From an uncultured Granulosicoccaceae bacterium (lineage in GTDB: Bacteria; Pseudomonadota; Gammaproteobacteria; Granulosicoccales; Granulosicoccaceae), in assembly GCA_937957915.1 (NCBI GenBank), contig CALGNZ010000071.1, positions 1 through 62,768 of the forward strand: DNA of 62,768 nt, written 5' to 3'. Each line of letters begins with the position of its first letter. The stretch's first letter is position 1. A program made the position numbers and the translations under genes. The notes under the pieces were generated by a model. It was not told where the DNA came from. It searched no databases and saw nothing but the letters and a program-made list of their open reading frames with translations. This document shows positions 44,661-53,173 of the stretch, in pieces.

Positions 44661-45344
44661 CTAAATCTGAGTGATCAGGGATTTATCACGCTTCAGCAAC
44701 AGGTGGGTAATATTGTTGTATTCGCGCAGGGAGAGATTGTTATCGCGATGTTTAACCGAGGTAATGCCGGCATTGTTGATATTCCAGTTCATCTCAAACG
44801 TTTTCTCCGGTGGCAAAGAGAAAATGTGACGAAAGATTGAGGTGATGACACCGCCGGATGTAAAAACGGCGATTGTTTTTGCCGGATGTGTGTCGATGAT
44901 GTGACTAATGCCGTCAGCGATTCGTTGGTTAAACTGTTGCCAGCTTTCTATGTCATCGACCTCTGTGTCTCCAACCCAGGCCATCATCAGCTTGCTGAAG
45001 ACTGATTGTGTCATCACCCCGTTTGATCCATCGGTCAGTGCATCGTTAATCTCTGCATCAGTGCGGGCAAGGGACGGCAGATATTTATTGAAAATCTGTT
45101 TGTGCCTGTACTCGTCGAACTCGGGTTTAATCTGCAGTGGCACATCAGTATCACCGGTGGCGATCGTCGCGGTGTCAATTTGACGTTTTAGCGCGCCGCT
45201 GTAAATCGCGTCAAATTTAATGTGGGTGCTGGCCAGATGATGGCCCAGTGCTGCGGCTTGTATCTCACCGGTCTTTGACAGCACATCGTAGTTATCGGTG
45301 CCGACTGATGCCTGGCCATGCCTGATTAGGTAAATTGTAGTCAT
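44661..45344 (-). CDS. Histidine phosphatase superfamily protein
   Basis: 227 residues. The N-terminus MTTIYLIRHGQAS carries R8-H9, the catalytic RHG of the phosphoglycerate-mutase-like superfamily. The middle IYSGALKRQIDTA and the late VFTSGGVITSIF supply the second Arg and a position that is usually a histidine. The second catalytic His normally lies in a motif like VSHGG, and here it reads FTSGG, so activity may be altered. 25 bases separate it from the yigZ-type gene upstream on the same strand. Confidence 0.88.
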   Translation of the reverse strand: MTTIYLIRHGQASVGTDNYDVLSKTGEIQAAALGHHLASTHIKFDAIYSGALKRQIDTATIATGDTDVPLQIKPEFDEYRHKQIFNKYLPSLARTDAEINDALTDGSNGVMTQSVFSKLMMAWVGDTEVDDIESWQQFNQRIADGISHIIDTHPAKTIAVFTSGGVITSIFRHIFSLPPEKTFEMNWNINNAGITSVKHRDNNLSLREYNNITHLLLKRDKSLITQI

Positions 45345-45369
45345 GCGGTTACTTTAAGTAGGGGGTCTA

Positions 45370-45981
45370 TTAGACAGGATCGAGAGTGGTAAATACTATC
45401 TTGCCACGGGTGATATCGGTAAGTCTGTTTCTCAACGTGTCCACCAGATCGATTGGAACGCTGCAGCGTATCTGCAAGTTGTGTTCATAGCTGACCTCCG
45501 GTTTGCTGACACTGAATTCGCCCAGCAGGTGACGTATATTGTTTTCAAGCGAAAAATCAGCTTCCAGGTACAATGAAATTTTTTGCTCGACAGTCCGCAC
45601 AGTCAATTGGGTAACAGCGCCTGATGCGCTGCCGGAATAGGCTCTGACCAATCCGCCCGCACCTAATTTGATACCGCCAAAATATCGCACTACCGCTGTT
45701 GCAATATCGCCGAAGCCGCTGTGTTGCAGAACATTGAGTATTGGTTTACCAGCGGTTCCCGACGGTTCGCCGTCATCGCTGGATAACTGCTTGCCAGTTT
45801 CGGCCGGGCCAATAATACTGGCATAGCAAATGTGCCTGGCATCGGGAAACTCGGCAGACACCTGGTTAAGGAAGTTTTGCAGATCGGCCTGGTCCGATAC
45901 ATGGGTAGCGATCGCGATAAATCGACTTTTCTTGATTATCTGTTCAAAGCGCACTTTGTTTTCGGGCGTGTTGTAGTTCAT
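45370..45981 (-). CDS. YigZ/IMPACT family protein
   Basis: 203 residues. The N-terminal UPF0029 domain contains the family block SDDGEPSGTAGKPILNVL followed by ATAVVRYFGGIKLGAGGLVRAY (about 65-115). The C-terminal DUF1949-like domain follows. The family is linked to translation or stress responses (IMPACT in eukaryotes), with no firm biochemical role in bacteria. ATG at 45981. It probably shares a transcript with the histidine phosphatase gene downstream. Confidence 0.9.
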   Translation of the reverse strand: MNYNTPENKVRFEQIIKKSRFIAIATHVSDQADLQNFLNQVSAEFPDARHICYASIIGPAETGKQLSSDDGEPSGTAGKPILNVLQHSGFGDIATAVVRYFGGIKLGAGGLVRAYSGSASGAVTQLTVRTVEQKISLYLEADFSLENNIRHLLGEFSVSKPEVSYEHNLQIRCSVPIDLVDTLRNRLTDITRGKIVFTTLDPV

Positions 45982-46055
45982 GGTTGATGCGCGCGATGTG
46001 CGATGGCGTGATTCCGGTTAGTCTTTTTAGAAGGGCATTGCAGAAGCGCATTGCT

Positions 46056-46094
46056 CAAGAGCTTTGCCCAAGAGTTTTGCAAGCGAGTTTTGCC
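46056..46094. repeat. Three imperfect 12-14-base tandem repeats
   Basis: CAAGAGCTTTGCC, CAAGAGTTTTGC and AAGCGAGTTTTGCC follow one another in the gap between yigZ and the YbjQ-like genes. The last unit also pairs with GGCAAACTCG downstream (about 46110-46119). Function unknown. Confidence 0.5.
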
Positions 46095-46190
46095 TTGTAG
46101 CGAAGCAAATGGCAAACTCGACTGAGCGCGCTTTACGGGTTCCAACACCGGGAATATTCCCTGAATGCTGATACACAGGTTGTTCAAATT

Positions 46191-46511
46191 ATGATTATTA
46201 CCAATCTCGAATACATCCCTGGATATACAATCGTCAGTCATATCGGGCTTGTGCAGGGGAGTTCTGTCCGCTCCAAGCATGCTGGTCGAGATATGATGGC
46301 GGGTATCAAGAGTATATTCGGTGGAGAGCTTTTAGGGTACACCGAACTGTTGCATGAATCGAGAGAGGAGGCGGTCGAGCGGTTACAGCAGCAAGCACAG
46401 AGTATTGGTGCTGATGCAGTGCTTAATGTTCGATTTTCTACATCGAGTATCACGTCCGGGGCCGCGGAAATATTTGTCTATGGAACCGCAGTCAAGGTGA
46501 ATCAGGAATGA
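46191..46511 (+). CDS. YbjQ family protein (DUF74), soluble
   Basis: 106 residues. Full-length YbjQ/DUF74 fold: GYTIVSHIGLVQGSSVRSKHAGRDMMAGIKSIFGGELLGYTELL, then the C-terminal helix and VFVYGTAV-like strand. YbjQ proteins form pentamers proposed to bind metal; role unproven. First of a compact three-gene set: it overlaps the next gene by ATGA. ATG at 46191. Confidence 0.92.
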   Translation: MIITNLEYIPGYTIVSHIGLVQGSSVRSKHAGRDMMAGIKSIFGGELLGYTELLHESREEAVERLQQQAQSIGADAVLNVRFSTSSITSGAAEIFVYGTAVKVNQE

Positions 46512-46948
46512 CCTTTAATCTGATCTCCTTTGCTGTGCTGCTATTGATTGGCTTTGGTTTTGGACAGGCCAGTGAGCGTCGTCATTATCGCTCGATAAAA
46601 AAGCGTGAAGAGCAGTTGGCTGGTTTGGCGGCGATAGCGTCAAAGCATCCGCCTGTCGACAGGCAATACCAGCAATACCTGGTGTGCGGCAATGTGGTTG
46701 TGGCCAGCGATTACTTCAAGTCGTTCCTTGCCAGCCTTGTGAATATACTTGGCGGGCGGGTTAAGTCATTTGAATCACTGCTTGACCGAGGGCGCCGTGA
46801 AGCATTGCTGCGCCTGAAAGAGCAAGCCTTGCAGCAGCAGGCAACCGCTGTGTTTAATGTTAAGTACGAGACGGTGCGAGTCGGCGGCAGGGTCACCACC
46901 ATCGAGGTGTTAGCGTACGGTACCGCACTGGTTCCACAGTCGAACTAA
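46508..46948 (+). CDS. YbjQ-like protein with N-terminal membrane helix
   Basis: 146 residues. N-terminal helix NLISFAVLLLIGFGFGQA (about 4-21), then a short charged linker and a YbjQ-like domain (about 55-146, VVVASDYFKSFLASLVNILGGRVKSFESLLDRGRREALLRL and VLAYGTAL). This is a second, membrane-tethered copy of the preceding gene's fold, and the two are translationally coupled. Nothing catalytic visible. Confidence 0.88.
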   Translation: MTFNLISFAVLLLIGFGFGQASERRHYRSIKKREEQLAGLAAIASKHPPVDRQYQQYLVCGNVVVASDYFKSFLASLVNILGGRVKSFESLLDRGRREALLRLKEQALQQQATAVFNVKYETVRVGGRVTTIEVLAYGTALVPQSN

Positions 46949-46966
46949 CTCACAGCAGTTACTCAT

Positions 46967-47857
46967 ATGCATTATGAAAACCGGAATCCCCCGGAGGGGA
47001 TAAACACCTCAGACCACAGTCCGGTACGCGAGTTTCTGCGTTTGTCATTGTCGGCTTTGGTTGTGTTAATTGCGGTAGGTATCTTTTTAAATTTCTCGGG
47101 TAGTCTGCTCGGCGGGCTATTGCCGTTTAAGGCCGAACTCTGGATAACGGAGCGGGTTGATCGCATTATGCAGCAGGCTGAACAGGAGAGTCCGTTTGCA
47201 GACCCGGTAGGGCAGGGTTCTGATTCAGCATCAGTCGATCCGCTCGAGCAGTACCTGCAATCCATGACAGATAAGGTTGTCGCAGCGCTCGAGTTGCCCG
47301 AGCCTATAGTAATCACACTGCATTATCGCGACGATGATGTTTTCAACGCGTATGCAACCCTCGGTGGCCATGTATATCTATTCAAGGGCTTGTTAAAGCA
47401 TTTGCCAAACGAGAATGCGCTGGCGATGTTGATGGCTCATGAGTATTCTCATGTTGGGCAACGTCACCCGGCCAGTTCTATTGGCGGTGGTATTACCATG
47501 GCTGCCGGCAGCAGCTTATTGTTGGGTGCTGCGGCCTTTGAGAACCGCTTTTTCAGCATTGCAAGTGCATTGGCGAGTACCAGATTTTCAAGGTCGATGG
47601 AGACTGACGCTGACGAAGCCGCGCTGGCTGCGGTTAACTCAATTTATGGCCATGTAAACGGAGCTGATGATTTATTTGAGTTATTTACTGGCATTCGTGA
47701 TGACAATCAGCTGGATTTTCTCGATTCCTTTTTCTCAACCCATCCACTGGATGATAATCGGATCCAAAGGATTGAAGAGCAGGCGGCAGCTAATGGCTGG
47801 CTGGCGACCGGTGCAATTACACCGCTGCCAGCGCAATTTTTACAGTGGCTGAATTAA
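46967..47857 (+). CDS. M48 family zinc metallopeptidase, membrane-anchored
   Basis: 296 residues. Membrane helix at about 29-51. Zinc motif H158-E-Y-S-H162 in LMAHEYSHVGQRHP and the third ligand region METDADEAAL. A second motif, VFNAYATLGGHVYLFKGLL, matches the M48 substrate strand, and THPLDDNRIQRI is typical of the C-terminal helix of this family. Probably periplasmic catalytic domain (inference from the N-terminal helix). It lies 18 bases downstream of the second YbjQ-like gene, so the three form an operon. Could handle damaged envelope proteins. Confidence 0.92.
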   Translation: MHYENRNPPEGINTSDHSPVREFLRLSLSALVVLIAVGIFLNFSGSLLGGLLPFKAELWITERVDRIMQQAEQESPFADPVGQGSDSASVDPLEQYLQSMTDKVVAALELPEPIVITLHYRDDDVFNAYATLGGHVYLFKGLLKHLPNENALAMLMAHEYSHVGQRHPASSIGGGITMAAGSSLLLGAAAFENRFFSIASALASTRFSRSMETDADEAALAAVNSIYGHVNGADDLFELFTGIRDDNQLDFLDSFFSTHPLDDNRIQRIEEQAAANGWLATGAITPLPAQFLQWLN

Positions 47858-47959
47858 CGCCGGTGTATATTGCGCGACTCTGGTAGCTGGTTAAGGCGCC
47901 AGGTTACTTCAATTGGGCACCATCACTTATCACTGCAGTGACTCGCACTCGACAAGCAT

Positions 47960-48286
47960 CTAGCCTTGCGCCCTTAACGATTTTTCTATGTGCTCTTCGG
48001 TTTCCAGTTCATCCTGTGCGAGAGCCCGATGCAGTGGTGTGACCGTATTTGTGTCAGATGCACTGTGTAGATCACCGTTCGCTAGTTGCGCGATGTTGGC
48101 GAGGTCATCGAGTTGGGTGCTTAAGCTGCTGACACAAGCGTGTGTGCTTGCAAGTAATCCGATTAATTCGTATGCACTGCCTCCGCTTTTGTCGAGATCA
48201 ACTGCTGCTACGTTCAGTTTTCTTATAAGTCTGTGCAATCCGTCGCACGTAGTCCTGGCTTCAGTTATTTTTTTTATTGGTGGCAT
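47960..48286 (-). CDS. Small helical hypothetical protein
   Basis: 108 residues. ATG at 48286 with an AAGGG site seven bases upstream. Acidic, predicted helical, no membrane segment or known motif: RLIRKLNVAAVDLDKSGGSAYELIGLL, then LSTQLDDLANIAQL, then an acidic tail LETEEHIEKSLRAQG. A plus-strand frame overlaps it but has the skewed Ser/Cys composition of a shadow. Real gene is probable, function unknown. Confidence 0.6.
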   Translation of the reverse strand: MPPIKKITEARTTCDGLHRLIRKLNVAAVDLDKSGGSAYELIGLLASTHACVSSLSTQLDDLANIAQLANGDLHSASDTNTVTPLHRALAQDELETEEHIEKSLRAQG

Positions 48287-48670
48287 ATTTACCCTTGGCT
48301 TTCATCAAATGTAAGATGCGCTGCAAAAATCGGGATAGGAGCCTGCTGTCCGTGTTGCTCAAATTCCTGATGCAAGATCAACGTTGCAAGATTCATGCGT
48401 TCAGTCTTCGACAAAAAACTGTTGTCGTTTCAATGGTATAGCTGAATCAAGGTGATGCGCGCTCGTATTTTTGATTACAGAACTGAATGTTTAACAGTGT
48501 TTTACAGCCAGGTAATCAAGAAAGTGCACCGTGGTGCCTGTAAAACCGGATCGGTTGGGCATGGCAGGCTCGCTAGTCCTATTCCGCACGGGGATAGTGG
48601 GGCTGTGTGGTTTTAAGAAAAATCGATTGAAGCCGCTACATTGGCGGCGAAAAGGCATGGACCGTATCAC
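48287..48670. other. Intergenic region, no supported gene
   Basis: No clear coding potential. A short hairpin CTATTCC-GCAC-GGGGATAG (about 48579-48597, one G:T pair) is present. I saw no promoter I would defend. Confidence 0.4.
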
Positions 48671-48949
48671 ATGTTTAGTGTGGCTAAACAAATCAGATCA
48701 ATTCGGCGTACGTGGAGGCGCATGGCTCGACGGCGCTTGCAGCCGTTGGTCGGCATGCGTCTTATTCTGCGCAGTATCGGAAAATTACTCCACGCAGGCG
48801 TTACGTTATCCGTTGTTTTTTTCGCTCTTACCGCAATCGCCCTTATTATTGTGTTGGCCAAGTCAGTGCGAATGACCCGACGTCCTCGTCAGGTGGCACG
48901 CGGTCTGGCTGGTCGCATCAGCTCAGGCAGAATTTCGCCCGATCGGTAA
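48671..48949 (+). CDS. Possible small basic membrane protein
   Basis: 92 codons from ATG 48671 (TTG 48641 also in frame). Arg-rich N-terminus, one hydrophobic stretch (GVTLSVVFFALTAIALIIVLA), then a basic tail. It overlaps the 3' end of eda by 32 bases on the opposite strand. No close family seen and no strong ribosome site, so it may be chance. Basic composition partly reflects the local sequence. Confidence 0.3.
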   Translation: MFSVAKQIRSIRRTWRRMARRRLQPLVGMRLILRSIGKLLHAGVTLSVVFFALTAIALIIVLAKSVRMTRRPRQVARGLAGRISSGRISPDR

Positions 48950-49538
48950 TTTCACCCCAGGCATTGTTGCTTATCAGGTCACCGGGGGCTGTCCAGGACC
49001 CGCCGACGCAAAACACATTGTCCAGCGCCAGAAAGTCACGAAAATTATCGGCATTGATGCCGCCAGTCGGACAAAAAATCATTTCGCCATAGGGGCCCGC
49101 CAGCGCTTTTAGCATCGCGATCCCGCCTGCTTGTTGCGCTGGAAAAAATTTGCAGGCCGTCAATCCCTCATTGATCGCCATTAACACTTCTGATGCGGTT
49201 GCAACTCCGGGCAGGTAAGGGATTTTCGTGTCGCGGGCTACGTCGAGCAGCGGCCGGAAAAGACCGGGGCTGACCATAAAGTCGACACCTGCCTTTGCGC
49301 AAAGCTCTGCTTGTTCGGGGGTATTTACCGTGCCTGCACCAACGATTGCTTTTGGACAAGCTTCTTTAATTGCGGCAATCACGTCCATAGCCTGGGGGGT
49401 GCGCAAAGTGATCTCTAATGCCGGCAATCCACCATCGATGAGTGCATTAGCCAGTGCCGGAGCGCTATCGACATTGTTGAGTGCGAGCACCGGAATGACG
49501 GGAATGCCATCCAGCAGTTTTTGTATAGCAACGCTCAT
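48918..49538 (-). CDS. eda: KDPG/KHG aldolase (bifunctional 2-keto-4-hydroxyglutarate aldolase)
   Basis: 206 residues, a class I aldolase of the Entner-Doudoroff pathway cleaving 2-keto-3-deoxy-6-phosphogluconate. E42 and R46 in [14 protein letters not shown], the phosphate region [27 protein letters not shown] and the Schiff-base lysine K130 in [12 protein letters not shown] are all in place. The ATG overlaps the edd stop (ATGA). With edd it forms a translationally coupled pair. Full length and complete. Confidence 0.96.
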   Translation of the reverse strand: MSVAIQKLLDGIPVIPVLALNNVDSAPALANALIDGGLPALEITLRTPQAMDVIAAIKEACPKAIVGAGTVNTPEQAELCAKAGVDFMVSPGLFRPLLDVARDTKIPYLPGVATASEVLMAINEGLTACKFFPAQQAGGIAMLKALAGPYGEMIFCPTGGINADNFRDFLALDNVFCVGGSWTAPGDLISNNAWGEITDRAKFCLS

Positions 49539-51361
49539 AGAGAGTCCGGTTGAAAAAGAGTAAGTGCGCCAGTTTCTGCGCTGCTGACGAATCTACGCAT
49601 GTTGGCAAACAACAACCGGCCTTCACTGGTGGCGCTTTCGGTCGGAGCCAGAGTGCTTCGTTGATTCCATTCAGTGATGTCGACCAGTGCATCCAGTGTG
49701 CCGTTGCCTGCATCGAGACAGATCATGTCGCCTTCTCGCACTTTACCAAGTGGTCCGTCATGTGCGCATTCAGGCGAAACGTGAATTGCCGCCGGTACTT
49801 TGCCTGACGCACCGGACATGCGTCCGTCTGTGACCAGTGCAACCCGGTGGCCTGCGTCTTGTAGCACGCCGAGCGCGGGGGTCAGTTTATGCAATTCAGG
49901 CATACCGTTTGATGTCGGCCCCTGATTGAGCACGATAGCCACAAAGTCTTCGTTCAATAGTTGCTTGTCGAATGCATCAAGGAATTCGGCCTGACTGTAA
50001 AACAGCCTGGCTGGTGCTTTTATTAAGTGATGTTCGGGAGCCACAGCGGACAACTTGATCATTGAACGTCCGAGATTGCCAGTTAATAACGCGAGTCCGC
50101 CGCTTGCTGCAAATGGTTTGCTGACCGTGGAAATGATTGCATCATCGGCAGAGCGTTCTGCACAGGCTTGCCAGGTCAGCGCTTCGTTCTTCAGTACTGG
50201 CTCCGTGCAGTAGCGCTCGAGGCCTTTGCCAATGACAGTGGTGACATCGTTATGCAGAAGTCCGGCGTCAAGCAATTGCTTGATCACTAATGACATGCCA
50301 CCCGCAGCGTGAAATTGGTTTACATCGGATTTGCCGTTCGGGTAGACCCGGGTGATCGTTGGAATAATGGCTGACAAATCGTTGAAATCAGACCAGTCGA
50401 TGACAATGCCAGCGCATCTGGCCATGGCAACGAGATGGATGGTGTGATTGGTTGAACCGCCGGTAGCCAACAGGCCAACGATGCCATTGCACACTGATTT
50501 TTCGTCGACGATTTGCGCTATTGGCGTGTACTCCTTTGCGGTGGAGCAGATGTCCACGGCTCGGTGGGTGGTGGCGACGGTGATTCTATCGCGCAGGTCA
50601 TCTCCCGGATTAATAAACGCGCTGCCGGGCAGATGCAGCCCCATAATTTCCATTAACATCTGATTGCTGTTGGCCGTGCCATAGAAAGTGCAGGTGCCAG
50701 GCCCGTGATATGAAGCACATTCGGATTCCATCAGTTCGCTGCGAGTGATTTTACCCTGTGCGAACTTTTGCCGGGCAATGGCTTTTTCTGAGTTGGCTAT
50801 GCCCGATTGCATGGGTCCGGCTGGTGCGAATATGGCTGGCAGGTGGCCGTAGCCCAGCGCGCCCATTACCAACCCTGGAACAATTTTGTCGCAGGTGCCG
50901 AGATAGATCACTGCGTCAAATACATCGTGAGACAGTGCGATAGCAGTGGCCTGCGCGATGACATCGCGGCTAAACAGAGACAGTTCCATACCGGCACGTC
51001 CTTGTGTCACACCATCACACATCGCTGGCACACCGCCGGCAAATTGGGCACTGGCGCCTTTGCTGCGCACGGCTTCGCGAATGATCTCGGGGAATCTGTC
51101 AAAAGGTTGATGTGCTGAAAGCATATCGTTATAGGCCGACACAATGCCAACGTTGGGGGAACGTTCCTGATGAAGAATCAGCTTGTCGGCAGAAGAAGCA
51201 GCCGCGACCGCGTGGGCAAAGTTCGTGCAGGAGAGCCTTGTACGGCGCGGCTGATTCTGTTCGGATCGCTTGACTTGTTCCAGATACGCCGACCGGGAAT
51301 CTCTGCTTCGATCGATAATCCGATCAGTAACGGATTGCAGGGTTGGGTGCAAAGTAGTCAA
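49535..51361 (-). CDS. edd: Phosphogluconate dehydratase
   Basis: 608 residues, colinear with E. coli Edd. Makes KDPG from 6-phosphogluconate using an iron-sulfur cluster; likely ligand cysteines include C115 (AMCDGVTQG), C157 ([10 protein letters not shown]) and C224 ([13 protein letters not shown]). It begins with TTG at 51361, with AAGGA nine bases upstream, and the conserved start [17 protein letters not shown] follows. A HexR-like box overlaps its predicted -10 (51409-51414). Pairs with eda, and lies back to back with zwf and hexR. Confidence 0.97.
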   Translation of the reverse strand: MTTLHPTLQSVTDRIIDRSRDSRSAYLEQVKRSEQNQPRRTRLSCTNFAHAVAAASSADKLILHQERSPNVGIVSAYNDMLSAHQPFDRFPEIIREAVRSKGASAQFAGGVPAMCDGVTQGRAGMELSLFSRDVIAQATAIALSHDVFDAVIYLGTCDKIVPGLVMGALGYGHLPAIFAPAGPMQSGIANSEKAIARQKFAQGKITRSELMESECASYHGPGTCTFYGTANSNQMLMEIMGLHLPGSAFINPGDDLRDRITVATTHRAVDICSTAKEYTPIAQIVDEKSVCNGIVGLLATGGSTNHTIHLVAMARCAGIVIDWSDFNDLSAIIPTITRVYPNGKSDVNQFHAAGGMSLVIKQLLDAGLLHNDVTTVIGKGLERYCTEPVLKNEALTWQACAERSADDAIISTVSKPFAASGGLALLTGNLGRSMIKLSAVAPEHHLIKAPARLFYSQAEFLDAFDKQLLNEDFVAIVLNQGPTSNGMPELHKLTPALGVLQDAGHRVALVTDGRMSGASGKVPAAIHVSPECAHDGPLGKVREGDMICLDAGNGTLDALVDITEWNQRSTLAPTESATSEGRLLFANMRRFVSSAETGALTLFQPDSL

Positions 51362-51404
51362 GTTTTTAAGTCCTTAAGCACCTGAACATACCGTCCAGAT
51401 GTTT

Positions 51405-51419
51405 TGTAATAATACTACA
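51405..51419. promoter_or_regulatory. HexR-like operator of edd-eda
   Basis: TGTAATAATACTACA fits the published-style HexR consensus TGTARTWWWAYTACA. It covers the predicted minus-strand -10 TATTAT (51409-51414), whose -35 TTGTAA is at 51431-51436 (16-base spacer). Inference from motif and context. Confidence 0.75.
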
Positions 51420-51478
51420 AAATCTATTGGTTACAAACTCTATTTTCAAGGAACTTAGTCGAATCTGGTCAGGAGTTT

Positions 51479-51490
51479 ATTACATGTAAT
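51479..51490. promoter_or_regulatory. Perfect 12-base palindrome between the HexR boxes
   Basis: ATTACATGTAAT lies between the two HexR-like boxes, and each half (TTACA / TGTAA) equals a HexR half-site without the spacer. It may be an auxiliary or decayed site. Confidence 0.4.
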
Positions 51491-51513
51491 GCTGTTTACC
51501 GCAAAAATTGTTT

Positions 51514-51528
51514 TGTAGTAAAATTACA
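51514..51528. promoter_or_regulatory. HexR-like operator of zwf
   Basis: TGTAGTAAAATTACA, 71-85 bases before the zwf ATG. It overlaps a plausible -10 TAAAAT (51519-51524), whose -35 TTTACC is at 51495-51500 (18-base spacer). Confidence 0.75.
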
Positions 51529-51598
51529 TTTTTTTCGTAGCAGGGTGCGATTCTCTGCTGCGTACGCCTGTAAAGTTCGCCAAGATAAAGGGAATCTT

Positions 51599-53071
51599 AT
51601 GTCTAACTCCGAGCGATTTCAGCTACACCCTTTCGATTTGGTGCTCTTTGGAGGCACCGGCGATTTGGCCATGCGCAAGTTACTACCGGCCATGTATTAC
51701 CGTCATAACGAAGCCCAGCTTCCGGATGACTGGCGAATCCTCGCGGTCGCGCGCAGTGAGATGAGCTCGGCAGAGTTTATTGCCGCCATGGAGGAGGCCG
51801 CACGTCGTTACATTCAGGACGATGAGTTTCACGAAGATACCTGGGCCACATTTATCCAGCATGTTGAATATTTCCCGATTGATATAACTGATCAGTCGAA
51901 ATATGAAGGCTTGAGCAAAGCGCTCGGCGACTGGCCTGAACGTGTAAGGGTATTTTATCTATCTACCGCGCCAGGTTTATTTACCCGTATATGTCAGGGT
52001 GTGGCCGATGCTGGTCTGGTTACCGAAAACAGCCGGGTAGCACTTGAGAAACCACTGGGCCGCGACTATGACAGTGCCGTTGCCATCAACGACCAGCTGG
52101 CAGAGGTGTTTAATGAAAGTCAGATTTATCGTATTGACCATTACCTCGGTAAAGAAACCGTACAGAACTTAATGGCGCTGCGGTTTGGTAACTCGTTGTT
52201 TGAGCCACTGTGGCGCCGCGAGCACATTAGTGATGTACAAATTACGATTGCCGAGCAGCTGGGCGTAGAGAGCCGTGCGGGCTACTACGATCATACCGGC
52301 GCGTTGCGAGATATGGTGCAAAATCACCTATTGCAATTGTTAGTGATCCTGGCCATGGAGCCACCGGTGAGTATTCATCCGGACGCGGTAAGAGATGAAA
52401 AAATAAAAGTCCTTCGGTCACTGCAACCTATTACCGGCCGGGATGTACTGACCAATACGGTTCGTGGTCAGTACCGTGAGGGCATCGTTAACGGGCAACC
52501 GGTAAAAGCCTACCTTGAGTCAGAGGGTGTTGCAGAGCGCAGTAAAAACGAAACCTATGTTGCTATAAAAGCCGAGATAAATTCGTGGCGCTGGCAGGGT
52601 GTGCCGTTTTTTCTTCGCACCGGCAAGTCACTGGCTGAGCGTCGAACCGAAATCGTAATTAACTTTCGTGGCATACCGCATTCAATCTTTGACACCCCCG
52701 CAGCGCCAAACCGGCTTATTATACGATTGCAGCCGGAAGAAATAATCAAATTGCAGATTTTTGCCAAGGGTCGGGGTGATGAAATGCGCCTGTCTCCGGT
52801 CAACCTTGATCTCGATTTTGACGAGGCCTTTGACAAGCGTCAGATGATCGCTTATGAACGTTTGTTGATGGACATGATCAGAGGCAATCAAACATTGTTT
52901 AACCATCGTGATGAGGTAACAGCTGCATGGCAGTGGATTGATCCAATTATTGCGGCCTGGGAGAATTACGAAGTAGAGCCTGCGCCCTATTCAGCAGGGT
53001 CGTGGGGGCCAGCGGCCGCCAGTGCGCTTGTTGCTAAAGAGAGTTGCGGTTGGGCAGAAGAATATTTTTGA
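51599..53071 (+). CDS. zwf: Glucose-6-phosphate 1-dehydrogenase
   Basis: 490 residues from ATG 51599 (AAGGGA nine bases upstream); the frame is open from 51545. NADP site LVLFGGTGDLAMRKLLP (about 14-30) and the catalytic RIDHYLGKE (about 180) are intact. It makes 6-phosphogluconolactone, the entry to the Entner-Doudoroff and pentose phosphate routes. Divergent from edd-eda with two HexR-like boxes between. No pgl (6-phosphogluconolactonase) follows, unlike many zwf operons; hexR lies 102 bases downstream. Confidence 0.97.
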   Translation: MSNSERFQLHPFDLVLFGGTGDLAMRKLLPAMYYRHNEAQLPDDWRILAVARSEMSSAEFIAAMEEAARRYIQDDEFHEDTWATFIQHVEYFPIDITDQSKYEGLSKALGDWPERVRVFYLSTAPGLFTRICQGVADAGLVTENSRVALEKPLGRDYDSAVAINDQLAEVFNESQIYRIDHYLGKETVQNLMALRFGNSLFEPLWRREHISDVQITIAEQLGVESRAGYYDHTGALRDMVQNHLLQLLVILAMEPPVSIHPDAVRDEKIKVLRSLQPITGRDVLTNTVRGQYREGIVNGQPVKAYLESEGVAERSKNETYVAIKAEINSWRWQGVPFFLRTGKSLAERRTEIVINFRGIPHSIFDTPAAPNRLIIRLQPEEIIKLQIFAKGRGDEMRLSPVNLDLDFDEAFDKRQMIAYERLLMDMIRGNQTLFNHRDEVTAAWQWIDPIIAAWENYEVEPAPYSAGSWGPAAASALVAKESCGWAEEYF

Positions 53072-53173
53072 TGTGTCTTCTGCATCTGTATGCAGGCGTC
53101 CTTGCGTTGATTGTTACACAGCGCCGTACCATGCTGAAATGGTCGGTAATGCAATAGAAGAGCGCAACTAACA

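Noticed and set aside
47988..48314. Plus-strand frame opposite the small helical protein
   Set aside because: Skewed Ser/Cys composition and no ribosome site, whereas the minus frame has AAGGG.
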